A DNA stretch of 64,000 nucleotides from Paracoccaceae bacterium (GTDB lineage: Bacteria; Pseudomonadota; Alphaproteobacteria; Rhodobacterales; Rhodobacteraceae). Each line of letters starts with the position of its first letter. The first letter of the stretch is position 1. The notes beneath the pieces were generated by a model. It was not told where the DNA came from. It did not search any database and saw only the letters and a program-made list of their open reading frames with translations. The stretch covers positions 99,417 to 163,416 of the forward strand of contig WRPH01000015.1 of assembly GCA_009773375.1 (NCBI GenBank), read 5' to 3'. The translations under genes were made by a program, and so were the position numbers. Below, in pieces: positions 38,725 through 47,259 of this stretch.

Positions 38725-41283
38725 ATGATCGACCTCAACGATGTCTTCGTCCCTGCCGCCCGCCATGATCTGAACGCTGTCAAGGCGCGGCTGGCAGATA
38801 CGGCCCGTGATTGGCTGCCCTCGCTCTTTCCCGAAGCGCGGCTCAGCCATGACAAGCGGTCGCTGCGCTGTGCAGACCTTTCCGGCCGCCGCGCACGTGG
38901 TGAGGGCTCGTGCATTATCCATCTTGATGGGCCTTATGCGGGCTGGGGCTTCGATTTTGCGACGGGCGAGCGGGCGGGGCCGATTGACATGATCTACCAC
39001 GCCACGGGGATGAGCGAGGGGCGGCTTTTCGATGAGGCGGCCCGACTTGCGCATCTGGATCGCGAAACAGCCTCACGGCCGCGGCCCGTGGCTTCAGCCC
39101 GCCCCGATCACAACCTCGAAATCCGCCGCATTCTTGATGGATGCGCCCCGCTGGCGGGCAGTCCGGCTGAAATTTATCTTCGTGCACGCGGGCTTAGTGA
39201 TCCGGGCTCGCCGGATCTCCTCTCCCATCCAGACCTCACGGATTACGATAGCCGTCGCGGCTGGCCGGGCATGGTCGGCATTCCGCGTTTGGCCAATGGC
39301 GATCCGGTCGGCGGTATTCATCGCACCTTCCTGCTTGATGACGGCAGCGGCAAGGCGCCTGCGGGCAAGAAAATGCTGGGCACGATCGCAGAGGCAGCGG
39401 TGCGGCTGTTTCCGATGTCGGATGATGGTCATCTTGGCGTGGCGGAAGGGATCGAGACGGCGCTCGCCGCCCAGGCAATATTCGCGACGCCGGTGTGGGC
39501 GGCCTTGTCAGCCGACGGCTTGGCGCGGTTCAAATGGCCAGCGGGCACGCGCCGTGTCACGATCTTTGCCGATGCGGGTGATGCAGGACGTCAGGCGGCT
39601 GCCACATTGTCGGACCGGTTAAATATGGCGGATATCGCCAACGAGGTGGTTGCCCCGCTGCACGGTGATGATTTCAACGACGATCTGCTGAAGGGGGCCG
39701 TAAAGACGGATTACAACCGTGCGGAAATCCCGCTCGTCGCCGATGGCACCGAAGCGACGATGTTTGCCGCAGATCCGGAATCTGCCGCCACCGCGCTGGC
39801 CACCGCAACCGAGGCGCTGACCAATCCGCCCGATATCACCGAACTGGGTAGCCTCATGGGGCGCATCGTCAAGGAGCGGCTTGAGCCCATGGAAGAACGC
39901 CATGTGCTGTCATTGATAAAGGCACGCACCGGGATTGCGATGTCGATCCTGGACAAACAGCTTGGCGTCCTGCGCCGCCGTTTGAACAGTACCGGCGAAA
40001 TCACGAAACCCGCTGCCCGCCCGACCTGGGCAAACCGGTTGCGGCTGGATCTTTCAGGGACGCCCGAGCGCAACGAGGCCAATGTCATTACCGCACTGAG
40101 TTCCGATCCAGCTTTTACGGGGACCCTTGCCTTCGACGAATTCCGCCAGGAAGTGGTTGTGTTTAACCCCGCGCCTTGGGATGGCGCGGAATTGGGCTAC
40201 CCGCGGCCGTGGGAGGATAGCGATGACATCCGGCTGGCCGAATGGCTGCAGCATCGGGACGTGAATGTCGCGCCCCTTGTTGTTGGCCGCTCAGTTGGTG
40301 CTGTCGCCCGCGAACATCGCATTCATCCGGTGCGCGCCTATTTCGATACTCTGACATGGGATGGCACACCGCGTCTGGAGACTTGGACCAGCCGCTATCT
40401 CGGTGCCGAACCATCCGATCTGACCCATGCCATGGGCAGCCTGTGGCTGATTTCGGCCGTCGCACGCATCTGTCGCCCGGGCGTGAAGGCAGACCATATG
40501 CTGATCCTCGAAGGCGAACAGGGCGCGCGCAAATCGACCGCGCTCAAAATACTTGCGGGTGAGGACTGGTTCACCGACGAGTTGCCGGACCTCGGGTCCA
40601 AGGACGCGGCCATTCACATGCAGGGCGTCTGGATTGTGGAAATCGCGGAACTCGACGCCATCGGCCGGGCGGAGGTCTCGCGCATCAAGGCTTTTCTGAC
40701 CCGCACCACAGATCGGTTCCGCCCGCCCTACGGCCGCCACACCGTCGAGATCAAACGCCAATGCGTCTTTGCCGGCACGGTGAATCCGGACACCTATTTG
40801 CGCGATGAGACCGGTAACCGTCGTTTCTGGCCGATCCGCTGCGGCGACATCGACATTGATGCCCTTGCGCGGGACCGCGACCAAATCTGGGCCGAGGCCG
40901 TGGCCCGGTTCAAGCAAGGTGCCATCTGGTGGCTCGAGGACAGGGATCTGCTGAAATCTGCGCGCGAAGAGCAAGATAAGCGCTACCAGTCGGACGCCTG
41001 GGACGGGCTGATCGATCACTGGCTGACGCATGAAACGCGCAGTGTGAACAAGGGTTATGCCGGCTTTGGTGACTGGCAGGATGAAGAGTTCGAGCGGCCG
41101 GAGCCCCTGCGAGATGTATCGGTCGGAGAGATTCTGGCAGAAGCAATCGGAATTGAACCGGCAAGGTGGACGAAACCGGATCAAATGCGCGTAGGCTCCT
41201 GGCTAACCTCCAGAAATTGGAGGCGGTATCAACGCCGAACGGGTGACGCACGAGAATGGCGATATCGCAAACGCCCAAAATGA
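38725..41283 (+). CDS. Toprim/primase plus VapE-type (virulence-associated E) phage replication protein
   Basis: Toprim-like LGVAEGIETALAAQAIF...VTIFADAGDAG; VapE-like ILEGEQGARKSTALKILAGEDWFTDELPDLGSKDAAIHMQGVWIVEIAELDAI. Confidence 0.88.
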   Translation: MIDLNDVFVPAARHDLNAVKARLADTARDWLPSLFPEARLSHDKRSLRCADLSGRRARGEGSCIIHLDGPYAGWGFDFATGERAGPIDMIYHATGMSEGRLFDEAARLAHLDRETASRPRPVASARPDHNLEIRRILDGCAPLAGSPAEIYLRARGLSDPGSPDLLSHPDLTDYDSRRGWPGMVGIPRLANGDPVGGIHRTFLLDDGSGKAPAGKKMLGTIAEAAVRLFPMSDDGHLGVAEGIETALAAQAIFATPVWAALSADGLARFKWPAGTRRVTIFADAGDAGRQAAATLSDRLNMADIANEVVAPLHGDDFNDDLLKGAVKTDYNRAEIPLVADGTEATMFAADPESAATALATATEALTNPPDITELGSLMGRIVKERLEPMEERHVLSLIKARTGIAMSILDKQLGVLRRRLNSTGEITKPAARPTWANRLRLDLSGTPERNEANVITALSSDPAFTGTLAFDEFRQEVVVFNPAPWDGAELGYPRPWEDSDDIRLAEWLQHRDVNVAPLVVGRSVGAVAREHRIHPVRAYFDTLTWDGTPRLETWTSRYLGAEPSDLTHAMGSLWLISAVARICRPGVKADHMLILEGEQGARKSTALKILAGEDWFTDELPDLGSKDAAIHMQGVWIVEIAELDAIGRAEVSRIKAFLTRTTDRFRPPYGRHTVEIKRQCVFAGTVNPDTYLRDETGNRRFWPIRCGDIDIDALARDRDQIWAEAVARFKQGAIWWLEDRDLLKSAREEQDKRYQSDAWDGLIDHWLTHETRSVNKGYAGFGDWQDEEFERPEPLRDVSVGEILAEAIGIEPARWTKPDQMRVGSWLTSRNWRRYQRRTGDAREWRYRKRPK

Positions 41284-41360
41284 TGGCTTCGCGCCAGGAC
41301 GTCGATGACGCGCAGTCGAGCAGGTGGGGCATCCGATGGGGTGCCCCTTGGCTTTTGTGG

Positions 41361-41625
41361 TGTCACCAGCATGCGTTTGTCACCATCTCCCCCATGCAAT
41401 GGTGACAGAAATAATCCAGTGAAAACAACGCCGTCACCATTGTCACCACTGGAAAGCCCAACTTCCTTTCTTATACATATACACGTGTATTCAGGGGTGG
41501 CCTTATGCCTTCCTGTACATACAAAGCCATTTAGTGGTGACAGGTGGTGACAGTGATGACAGCGTTGTTTTTATTGAGATAATTTTGTCACCAGCCATTG
41601 AGGCTTGTGGTGACAGGCGGTGACA
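41361..41625. repeat. Iteron-like array of TGGTGACA / TGTCACCA octamers
   Basis: Exact or near-exact copies at 41361, 41378, 41400, 41432, 41441, 41535, 41545, 41554, 41586, 41608 and 41618. Confidence 0.85.
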
Positions 41626-41733
41626 AGGATCTGAGTGCTGGACGCGATGGAAATTCCTTGCCCGGCCGAGTCCGCGCCAGTATTTTGGTCTTGACCAAAG
41701 CCGAAGGCCCACACGAATTCGTGAGCCTTCACC

Positions 41734-42255
41734 ATGAACACAAAAGAGCTGATCCCGACCCAGACGCTGCCTGAGACCTTCGGCGGCGACAAAACTATTA
41801 TTGCCCTCGACCTCGGCACCACCACCGGCTGGGCCATCCGTGGCTTCGATGGCCTCACCACCAGCGGCACCGTCAGTCTCAAACCCGGCCGCTACGATGG
41901 CGGTGGTATGCGCTACCTGCGCTTCACCAACTGGCTCACCGAGATCGACCGGTTGTCTGGGCCGATCGAAGCGATTTATTTCGAAGAAGTGCGCCGGCAC
42001 GCGGGCACTGACGCGGCCCACATCCATGGCGGTCTTCTCGCAGTCTTGACCAGTTGGGGCGAATTGCGGGGCATTCCCTATCAGGGCGTGCCAGTTGGAA
42101 CCATCAAGCGCCACGCCACCGGCCTGGGCAATGCGAACAAACAGGCCATGATCGATGCCGCGCGCAGGCGCGGATTCAGCCCCGCCGATGACAACGAGGC
42201 AGATGCCATCGCGATCTTGCTCTGGGCAATCGAGACGCAGGGAGGGCTGGCCTGA
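41734..42255 (+). CDS. RuvC-like resolvase/nuclease fold protein
   Basis: TIIALDLGTTTGWAI; YFEEVRRHAGTDAAHIHGGLLAVL; DDNEADAIAILLWA. Confidence 0.8.
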   Translation: MNTKELIPTQTLPETFGGDKTIIALDLGTTTGWAIRGFDGLTTSGTVSLKPGRYDGGGMRYLRFTNWLTEIDRLSGPIEAIYFEEVRRHAGTDAAHIHGGLLAVLTSWGELRGIPYQGVPVGTIKRHATGLGNANKQAMIDAARRRGFSPADDNEADAIAILLWAIETQGGLA

Positions 42256-42464
42256 TGGGTATGCGCTTCACTCCCAAGGGTTTCGGCGGCCAGCGCCGTG
42301 ACCCTGATCAGGTCAAGCGCGACGGCTGGCATGAGCAGCACATGCTGGCGGTCTCGCTCGACGATCATCGGCTCACTTGGCCGGAACGCGAACTGGTTCG
42401 CCAGCTGGGCGAGAAACTCTACGGCAAGCTGCCAGCTATGCGGGAGGTGCGCCATGGCCGATGA
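42255..42464 (+). CDS. Hypothetical phage protein
   Basis: 69-aa ORF overlapping its neighbours. Confidence 0.5.
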   Translation: MGMRFTPKGFGGQRRDPDQVKRDGWHEQHMLAVSLDDHRLTWPERELVRQLGEKLYGKLPAMREVRHGR

Positions 42465-42879
42465 ATGGACGCGCGCCATGGTGGCTGATCGGCTCGAACT
42501 CGCGGCAGAGGTCATGTGGGCCCTGCCCCCTGTACGTGCGCAGGGCTATGTCAGCACCTGGCCTGAATATTTGCACAGTTTTGCTGATCAGGTCGAGCAA
42601 GCCCCGAGACTGAAACGGCCGCTGCCGTCTCCGCGCATGATCACGGAGGCAGACGAGGCGATGCTCTGGCTGCGATGGGTCGAGAAGGATATCGGCCAGA
42701 TCCTTTGGGCGCGTGCCAACCGTAAAGCCTGGAAGGGGATTTGCTGGAAACACGGCATCAGTCGGGCGACCGCTAACCGCCAGCATGAATACGGGCTTGC
42801 GGTGATTGTCTGGCGCCTCAACGGGAGGAACGTGCCGCGCAAGAGGTCGATGGCGTTTGTCATCCAGCAGACCATTTGA
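42454..42879 (+). CDS. DUF6362-like phage protein
   Basis: MADEWTRAMVADRLELAAEVMWALPP...WKGICWKHGISRATANRQHEYGLAVIVWRLNG (HTH-like). Confidence 0.6.
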   Translation: MADEWTRAMVADRLELAAEVMWALPPVRAQGYVSTWPEYLHSFADQVEQAPRLKRPLPSPRMITEADEAMLWLRWVEKDIGQILWARANRKAWKGICWKHGISRATANRQHEYGLAVIVWRLNGRNVPRKRSMAFVIQQTI

Positions 42880-43367
42880 ACGAGCGGGCGGCGGTTCACG
42901 CTGCCGCCCTGTCAAGCATTTTCGTTCGCATGGGACATTTTTCGGTGGGACACTGCAAGCTGTGACAGATTTCTTCCGAGGGGCTATAAGAACGATAAGC
43001 TGCTCGCATTGGGTATGAGAGTGGATGGTGACGGTGGTGAGTTCGATGTGGGAAATTGATATCGTTTGACCCGAAAAAACCGTCTCCGCTCAAAATGCTA
43101 CACCTCATAACCCATTGAAATTGAACGGGTCCCTTCTCTTCGTGACCGTATTCGGGGGGGCGAGGCGCGAGGGTTTCCCAGTGACACCCCGAAAAATACC
43201 CGTTTCGTTTCGCCTTCACGCGAACCCCAACAAAACAAAGGCCTGACAGCCTGACAAACTGCGCCAGAACCGAAACGGGGATCAGACCCCATTTCGCTTT
43301 GGGGCCCAGACCCGTTTCGCTTTGCGAGCCTCGGGTTCGCGCATCAAGCATCCTCAAGGACACCGCC

Positions 43368-44594
43368 ATGGACGTCGTCGACCTGCCGCTCGAGCAGATC
43401 ATTCCCTATGCGCGCAACCCGCGGCGCAACGAGCAGGCGATTGCGACGGTCGCGGCCTCGATCCAAGAATTTGGCTGGCGGCAGCCCATCGTCGTGGACG
43501 AGGCGATGGTGGTTCTCGCCGGGCACACGCGGCTGGAAGCGGCCCGCAAGCTCGGCTTCATGACCGCGCCGGTGCATGTCGCCAAGGGGCTGACGGTCAG
43601 CCAAGCACGCGCCTTCCGGATCATGGACAACCGTTCCAGCGAGAACGCTGAGTGGGACAAGGACCTGCTGAACCTCGAACTGGCGGACCTGCTGGAGGCT
43701 GATTTCGATCTCGGGCTGACGGGCTTCACAGCCGACGAATTGAACGCGCTGATGTCTAGCCTCGAGGAGGGTACCGGCCCGCAGGAGGGTGAGGACGATG
43801 TTCCAGAACCCCCCGAGGATCCGGTCAGCCGTCCCGGTGACCTCTGGATCCTTGGCAACCACCGGCTGCTCTGCGGCGACAGCACGGTCGCCACGGATGT
43901 CGAGCGCCTGCTTGACACGGTCAAACCGCTGCTGATGGTGACCGATCCGCCCTATGGCGTAGAATACGATCCGAGTTGGCGTAACCAGGCTGGCGCGGCC
44001 AAGACAAAACGCACCGGCAAGGTGCTGAATGATGATCGAGCGGACTGGCGTGAGGCCTGGGCTCTGTTCCCCGGCGATGTCGCCTATGTCTGGCATGGCG
44101 CGCTGCACGCGGCGACGGTCGCCGAAAGTCTCGAGGTCGCGGGCTTCACCATCCGGTCCCAGATTATCTGGGCCAAGGATCGTCTGGTTCTGAGCCGCGG
44201 TGATTACCACTGGCAACATGAGCCTGCCTGGTATGCCGTGCGCAAGTCCTGCAAGGGGCACTGGGCGGGGGACCGCAAGCAGACCACGCTTTGGCAGATT
44301 GCCAACAAGGATCAGGACGAAAAGACCGTCCACGGGACACAGAAGCCCGTGGAATGCATGCGACGTCCGATCCTGAACAACTCGAGCCCGGGTCAGGCGG
44401 TCTACGAGCCTTTCATGGGATCGGGCACCACGCTGATCGCCGCCGAGACGACTGGACGGGTCTGTTACGGCATCGAGCTGAACCCGGCTTACGTCGATGT
44501 GGCCGTCCAGCGCTGGCAGAACTTCACCGGGAAACAGGCTGTCCTCGATGGCGCTGGAACCTCGTTCGACGAACTCAAGACCAAAGAACGCTGA
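43368..44594 (+). CDS. ParB-like N-terminal domain fused to DNA modification methylase (N6/N4, DPPY type)
   Basis: LPLEQIIPYARNPRRNEQAIATVAASIQEFGWRQPIVVDE; VTDPPYGVEYDPSWR; GSGTTLIAAETTGRVCYGIEL. Confidence 0.92.
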   Translation: MDVVDLPLEQIIPYARNPRRNEQAIATVAASIQEFGWRQPIVVDEAMVVLAGHTRLEAARKLGFMTAPVHVAKGLTVSQARAFRIMDNRSSENAEWDKDLLNLELADLLEADFDLGLTGFTADELNALMSSLEEGTGPQEGEDDVPEPPEDPVSRPGDLWILGNHRLLCGDSTVATDVERLLDTVKPLLMVTDPPYGVEYDPSWRNQAGAAKTKRTGKVLNDDRADWREAWALFPGDVAYVWHGALHAATVAESLEVAGFTIRSQIIWAKDRLVLSRGDYHWQHEPAWYAVRKSCKGHWAGDRKQTTLWQIANKDQDEKTVHGTQKPVECMRRPILNNSSPGQAVYEPFMGSGTTLIAAETTGRVCYGIELNPAYVDVAVQRWQNFTGKQAVLDGAGTSFDELKTKER

Positions 44595-44597
44595 GGA

Positions 44598-45779
44598 ATG
44601 GATGACCTGGCTTTACCTTCCTCCGGATGCGCTTCTGGAGCCGGAGACGCATGGCTGTTCGGCCTCTCCCTTTGTTCCGGCGCGGGCGGGCTCGACCTCG
44701 GGCTCGCCATCGCCATCCCCGGATATCGTGCTGTGGGCCATGTCGAACGGGAAACCTTCGCCGCAGCCACTCTCGTGGCGCGGATGGAAGACGCGTCCCT
44801 GGATCAAGCTGTTGTCTGGGACGATGTTGCAACCTTCGACGGCCGACCGTGGCGCGGCGCAGTGGACATCGTCACTGCGGGCTATCCGTGCCAGCCGTTC
44901 TCTGTCGCGGGCAAGCGCCGGGGTGTCGACGACCCACGCCACCTCTGGCCGCATGTCGCCCGCATCATCGGCGAGGTCGAACCGCCCTTCGTCTTCCTTG
45001 AGAATGTCGCCCATCATCTCCGCCTCGGCTTCCCCGAAGTCGCCAGCGGACTGGTCGGCATGGGCTACCGCCTTGCGGCAGGCCTCTTCACGGCGGCGGA
45101 AGTCGGCGCGCCCCACAGGCGCGAACGGCTGTTCATCCTTGCCATCCGGGAAGGAGACCAGCTGGCCGACCCCGCGCGCCTGCTCTGGGACCCGGTCGAG
45201 TGGCGGGAACCGGACGGAACTGCTGCGGCTCTGGCCGACGCCGAGGGCGAGCGCCAACGAGAACCGTCAGACGAAGCCGACGCCCTCGCAGGAAGCGGGT
45301 CAGCACGGGATGAACCTCGCGACAACGGCCGCGATGTGGCCGACGCCGCAGACCGACAGCTTTCGCAGTCGGGGCGGCGACAGGCGCGACGAAAAGGGTT
45401 TGGACAGGATGGCCAGAGACTGGCCTACGCCGATGGCAACCGACGGCAACAAGCCGAGCGCGGGCAATCGCAAGACGGCCGATCTGACCCATGCCAGCCA
45501 GATGTGGATGACGCCGACAGCGCGGGATCACAAGGACGGGTCGACGACATTGGCGAACACGCCTGTGAACGGCCTGCTTGGCCGCCAGGTCCTGGTGACG
45601 CCGATGGCTGGGGTGAATACCTCCGATGTGCGCCGGACCTTGAACCCGCTGTTCGTCGAGGCGCTGGTGGGTTGGCCCACCGGGTGGACCGGCTTCGGCT
45701 CTGTGGCAACGGCGTGGTCCCCCTGGTTGCGGCGCATGCGCTGCGAACTCTCGCTGCTGAACTGCTGGCCGATGGATGA
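44598..45779 (+). CDS. DNA (cytosine-5) methyltransferase
   Basis: LCSGAGGLDLGLAIAIPGYRAVGHVE; TAGYPCQPFSVAGKRRGVDDPRHLWP; LENVAHHLRL; RRERLFIL; C-terminal RLRLCGNGVVPLVAAHAL. Confidence 0.9.
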   Translation: MDDLALPSSGCASGAGDAWLFGLSLCSGAGGLDLGLAIAIPGYRAVGHVERETFAAATLVARMEDASLDQAVVWDDVATFDGRPWRGAVDIVTAGYPCQPFSVAGKRRGVDDPRHLWPHVARIIGEVEPPFVFLENVAHHLRLGFPEVASGLVGMGYRLAAGLFTAAEVGAPHRRERLFILAIREGDQLADPARLLWDPVEWREPDGTAAALADAEGERQREPSDEADALAGSGSARDEPRDNGRDVADAADRQLSQSGRRQARRKGFGQDGQRLAYADGNRRQQAERGQSQDGRSDPCQPDVDDADSAGSQGRVDDIGEHACERPAWPPGPGDADGWGEYLRCAPDLEPAVRRGAGGLAHRVDRLRLCGNGVVPLVAAHALRTLAAELLADG

Positions 45780-45792
45780 GGCCGCGACATGA
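44602..45792 (+). CDS. Overlapping-frame ORF with WPTP repeats (possible overprinted gene)
   Basis: MTWLYLPPDALLEPETHGCS...SWPTPRACS, LWPTPRASA, MWPTPQTDS, DWPTPMATD, MWMTPTARD...LNPLFVEALVGWPTGWTGFG; stop is ATGA-coupled to the next gene. Confidence 0.5.
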   Translation: MTWLYLPPDALLEPETHGCSASPFVPARAGSTSGSPSPSPDIVLWAMSNGKPSPQPLSWRGWKTRPWIKLLSGTMLQPSTADRGAAQWTSSLRAIRASRSLSRASAGVSTTHATSGRMSPASSARSNRPSSSLRMSPIISASASPKSPADWSAWATALRQASSRRRKSARPTGANGCSSLPSGKETSWPTPRACSGTRSSGGNRTELLRLWPTPRASANENRQTKPTPSQEAGQHGMNLATTAAMWPTPQTDSFRSRGGDRRDEKGLDRMARDWPTPMATDGNKPSAGNRKTADLTHASQMWMTPTARDHKDGSTTLANTPVNGLLGRQVLVTPMAGVNTSDVRRTLNPLFVEALVGWPTGWTGFGSVATAWSPWLRRMRCELSLLNCWPMDEAAT

Positions 45793-46013
45793 AGCAGTCC
45801 CGCCTCATGTCTCTGGTCGAGTCCGTCGCCAACGTGATTGTCGGCTACGGCGTGGCCGTCGTGACGCAGACCCTGATTTTTCCCTTGTTCGGGCTGCACA
45901 CGACGCTGGCGCAGAACCTCAAGATGGGCGCGGTGTTCACCGTGGTGAGTATAGCGCGGTCCTTCGCCCTGCGGCGGCTGTTCGAGGCGATCCGGATGCG
46001 GAGCGCCAAATGA
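45789..46013 (+). CDS. Small two-TM phage protein (DUF7220-like)
   Basis: MKQSRLMSLVESVANVIVGYGVAVVTQTLIFPLFGLHTTLAQNLKMGAVFTVVSIARSFALRRLFE. Confidence 0.75.
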   Translation: MKQSRLMSLVESVANVIVGYGVAVVTQTLIFPLFGLHTTLAQNLKMGAVFTVVSIARSFALRRLFEAIRMRSAK

Positions 46014-46066
46014 TCGACCGCCGCCCCGGAGGGACGGCGGCTATCAACTTGTCGGGGTCTGGTGCG

Positions 46067-46639
46067 TTAGGCGCCGGGGAGTTTGTACACGCGCCCCCGG
46101 TTCTCGACCTTCTCCGAGGTCACCTCGAGCCCGAGTTTCTTCTTCAGCGCCCCGGCCATCGCGCCGCGCACCGTGTGCGACTGCCAGCCCGTGGCGGCGG
46201 TGATCTCCTCGATGGTCGCGCCGTCCTCGGCGCGGAGCATCTCGATCAGCTTCGCCTGCTTAGTTCCCATGCGCGGCGTGCGCGCTTTGGGCCCGGCCTC
46301 GGGTTCGGTGGGGGTGTCGTTCGCGGGCCCCTCGGTCGGCGCGTCCGCCCCGCGCGCAGGCGCGGTGTTTGCGTCCTCGGTCTCAATGCCGATGACGGCG
46401 AGGCCCATGTCGGTGGCGATCAGCGTGGTGCCATGGCCGTCGCCGGTCTCGCGCCAGACGGGCTCGCCCTTGCGCATGTCGGCGTCGACCTCTTGTAGCA
46501 GGCCCTTGGCGATCATCGCTGCCACCACCTTTGCGCCTGCGCCGCCCCGCAGGCTCTCGGGCAGTGGCAGGGCGATGTGCTCGGGCCGCTGGGCCGCAGC
46601 GCTCAGGATCAGGGCTTGGGTGTCGGAAAGTTTGGTCAT
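46067..46639 (-). CDS. DUF3489 domain-containing protein
   Basis: GTKQAKLIEMLRAEDGATIEEITAATGWQSHTVRGAMAGALKKKLGLEVTSEK. Confidence 0.9.
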   Translation of the reverse strand: MTKLSDTQALILSAAAQRPEHIALPLPESLRGGAGAKVVAAMIAKGLLQEVDADMRKGEPVWRETGDGHGTTLIATDMGLAVIGIETEDANTAPARGADAPTEGPANDTPTEPEAGPKARTPRMGTKQAKLIEMLRAEDGATIEEITAATGWQSHTVRGAMAGALKKKLGLEVTSEKVENRGRVYKLPGA

Positions 46640-46728
46640 CGTCGTCTCCCGTATCGGGGCCGCGGAGTGCGGGCCTTCTACGAGGTCGAGCCCGCCAAAT
46701 CGGCGGGCGGGACCGGGAAGGCGCCGTC

Positions 46729-46953
46729 TCAGTCCGCGTATTCGCCTTCCTTGAAGGCGCTGTCGGTGATCTCGCGCAGGCGGTCGCGGTAATGGTTAAT
46801 GGTGCCGACATGGCCCCAATTTATCTCGTCAGGGCTGGTCTCGAAATGATCCGCGCTCAGGGCGGCGAGCCGCTCCAGCATCGTGTCGATCTCGGCCTTT
46901 GCGGCAAGGAAGGCGTCGATGGCTTTTGAATTATCAGTTGTTCGGCGAGACAT
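46729..46953 (-). CDS. Small hypothetical protein
   Basis: 74-aa ORF, INWGHVGTINHYRDRLREITDSAF. Confidence 0.55.
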   Translation of the reverse strand: MSRRTTDNSKAIDAFLAAKAEIDTMLERLAALSADHFETSPDEINWGHVGTINHYRDRLREITDSAFKEGEYAD

Positions 46954-46963
46954 GGTTTGAACC

Positions 46964-47146
46964 TCAGCCTTTGCGTTCGATCATGGCGAGGATCGCGACG
47001 GCCATGCCGCCGAGGAATTCGCTTCGGCGGAAGACGATCTCGTCGATATAGTTTGCGTCGGCGATGGTGGGATCAACAGCCAGGTCGGCGGCCATATGGG
47101 GAAGCAGGCGGGCGGCGGCTGCGTTGTAGCGTTCGGCGATGGTCAT
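46964..47146 (-). CDS. Small hypothetical protein
   Basis: MTIAERYNAAAARLLPHMAADLAVDPTIADANYIDEIVFRRSEFLGGMAVAILAMIERKG. Confidence 0.5.
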   Translation of the reverse strand: MTIAERYNAAAARLLPHMAADLAVDPTIADANYIDEIVFRRSEFLGGMAVAILAMIERKG

Positions 47147-47259
47147 GGTGGGCTCCGTGGGTGCGTCGTTTGATGTCCTCAGGTTTGCTCTACTGGGCAG
47201 GTTCATCCAGTATAATCGCAGCAATTACATGGCTTTGATCAGGGGCCCGGGATCACTTC

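Noticed and set aside
41284-41733. CRISPR array
   Set aside because: Repeats are 8 bp, occur in both orientations and lack regular spacers; iteron/operator interpretation is better.
43344-44333. 329-aa minus ORF
   Set aside because: Antisense shadow of the ParB-methylase gene.
46083-46754. 223-aa plus ORF opposite DUF3489
   Set aside because: Ser/Pro/Arg-rich shadow; the minus DUF3489 frame has a clear conserved core.
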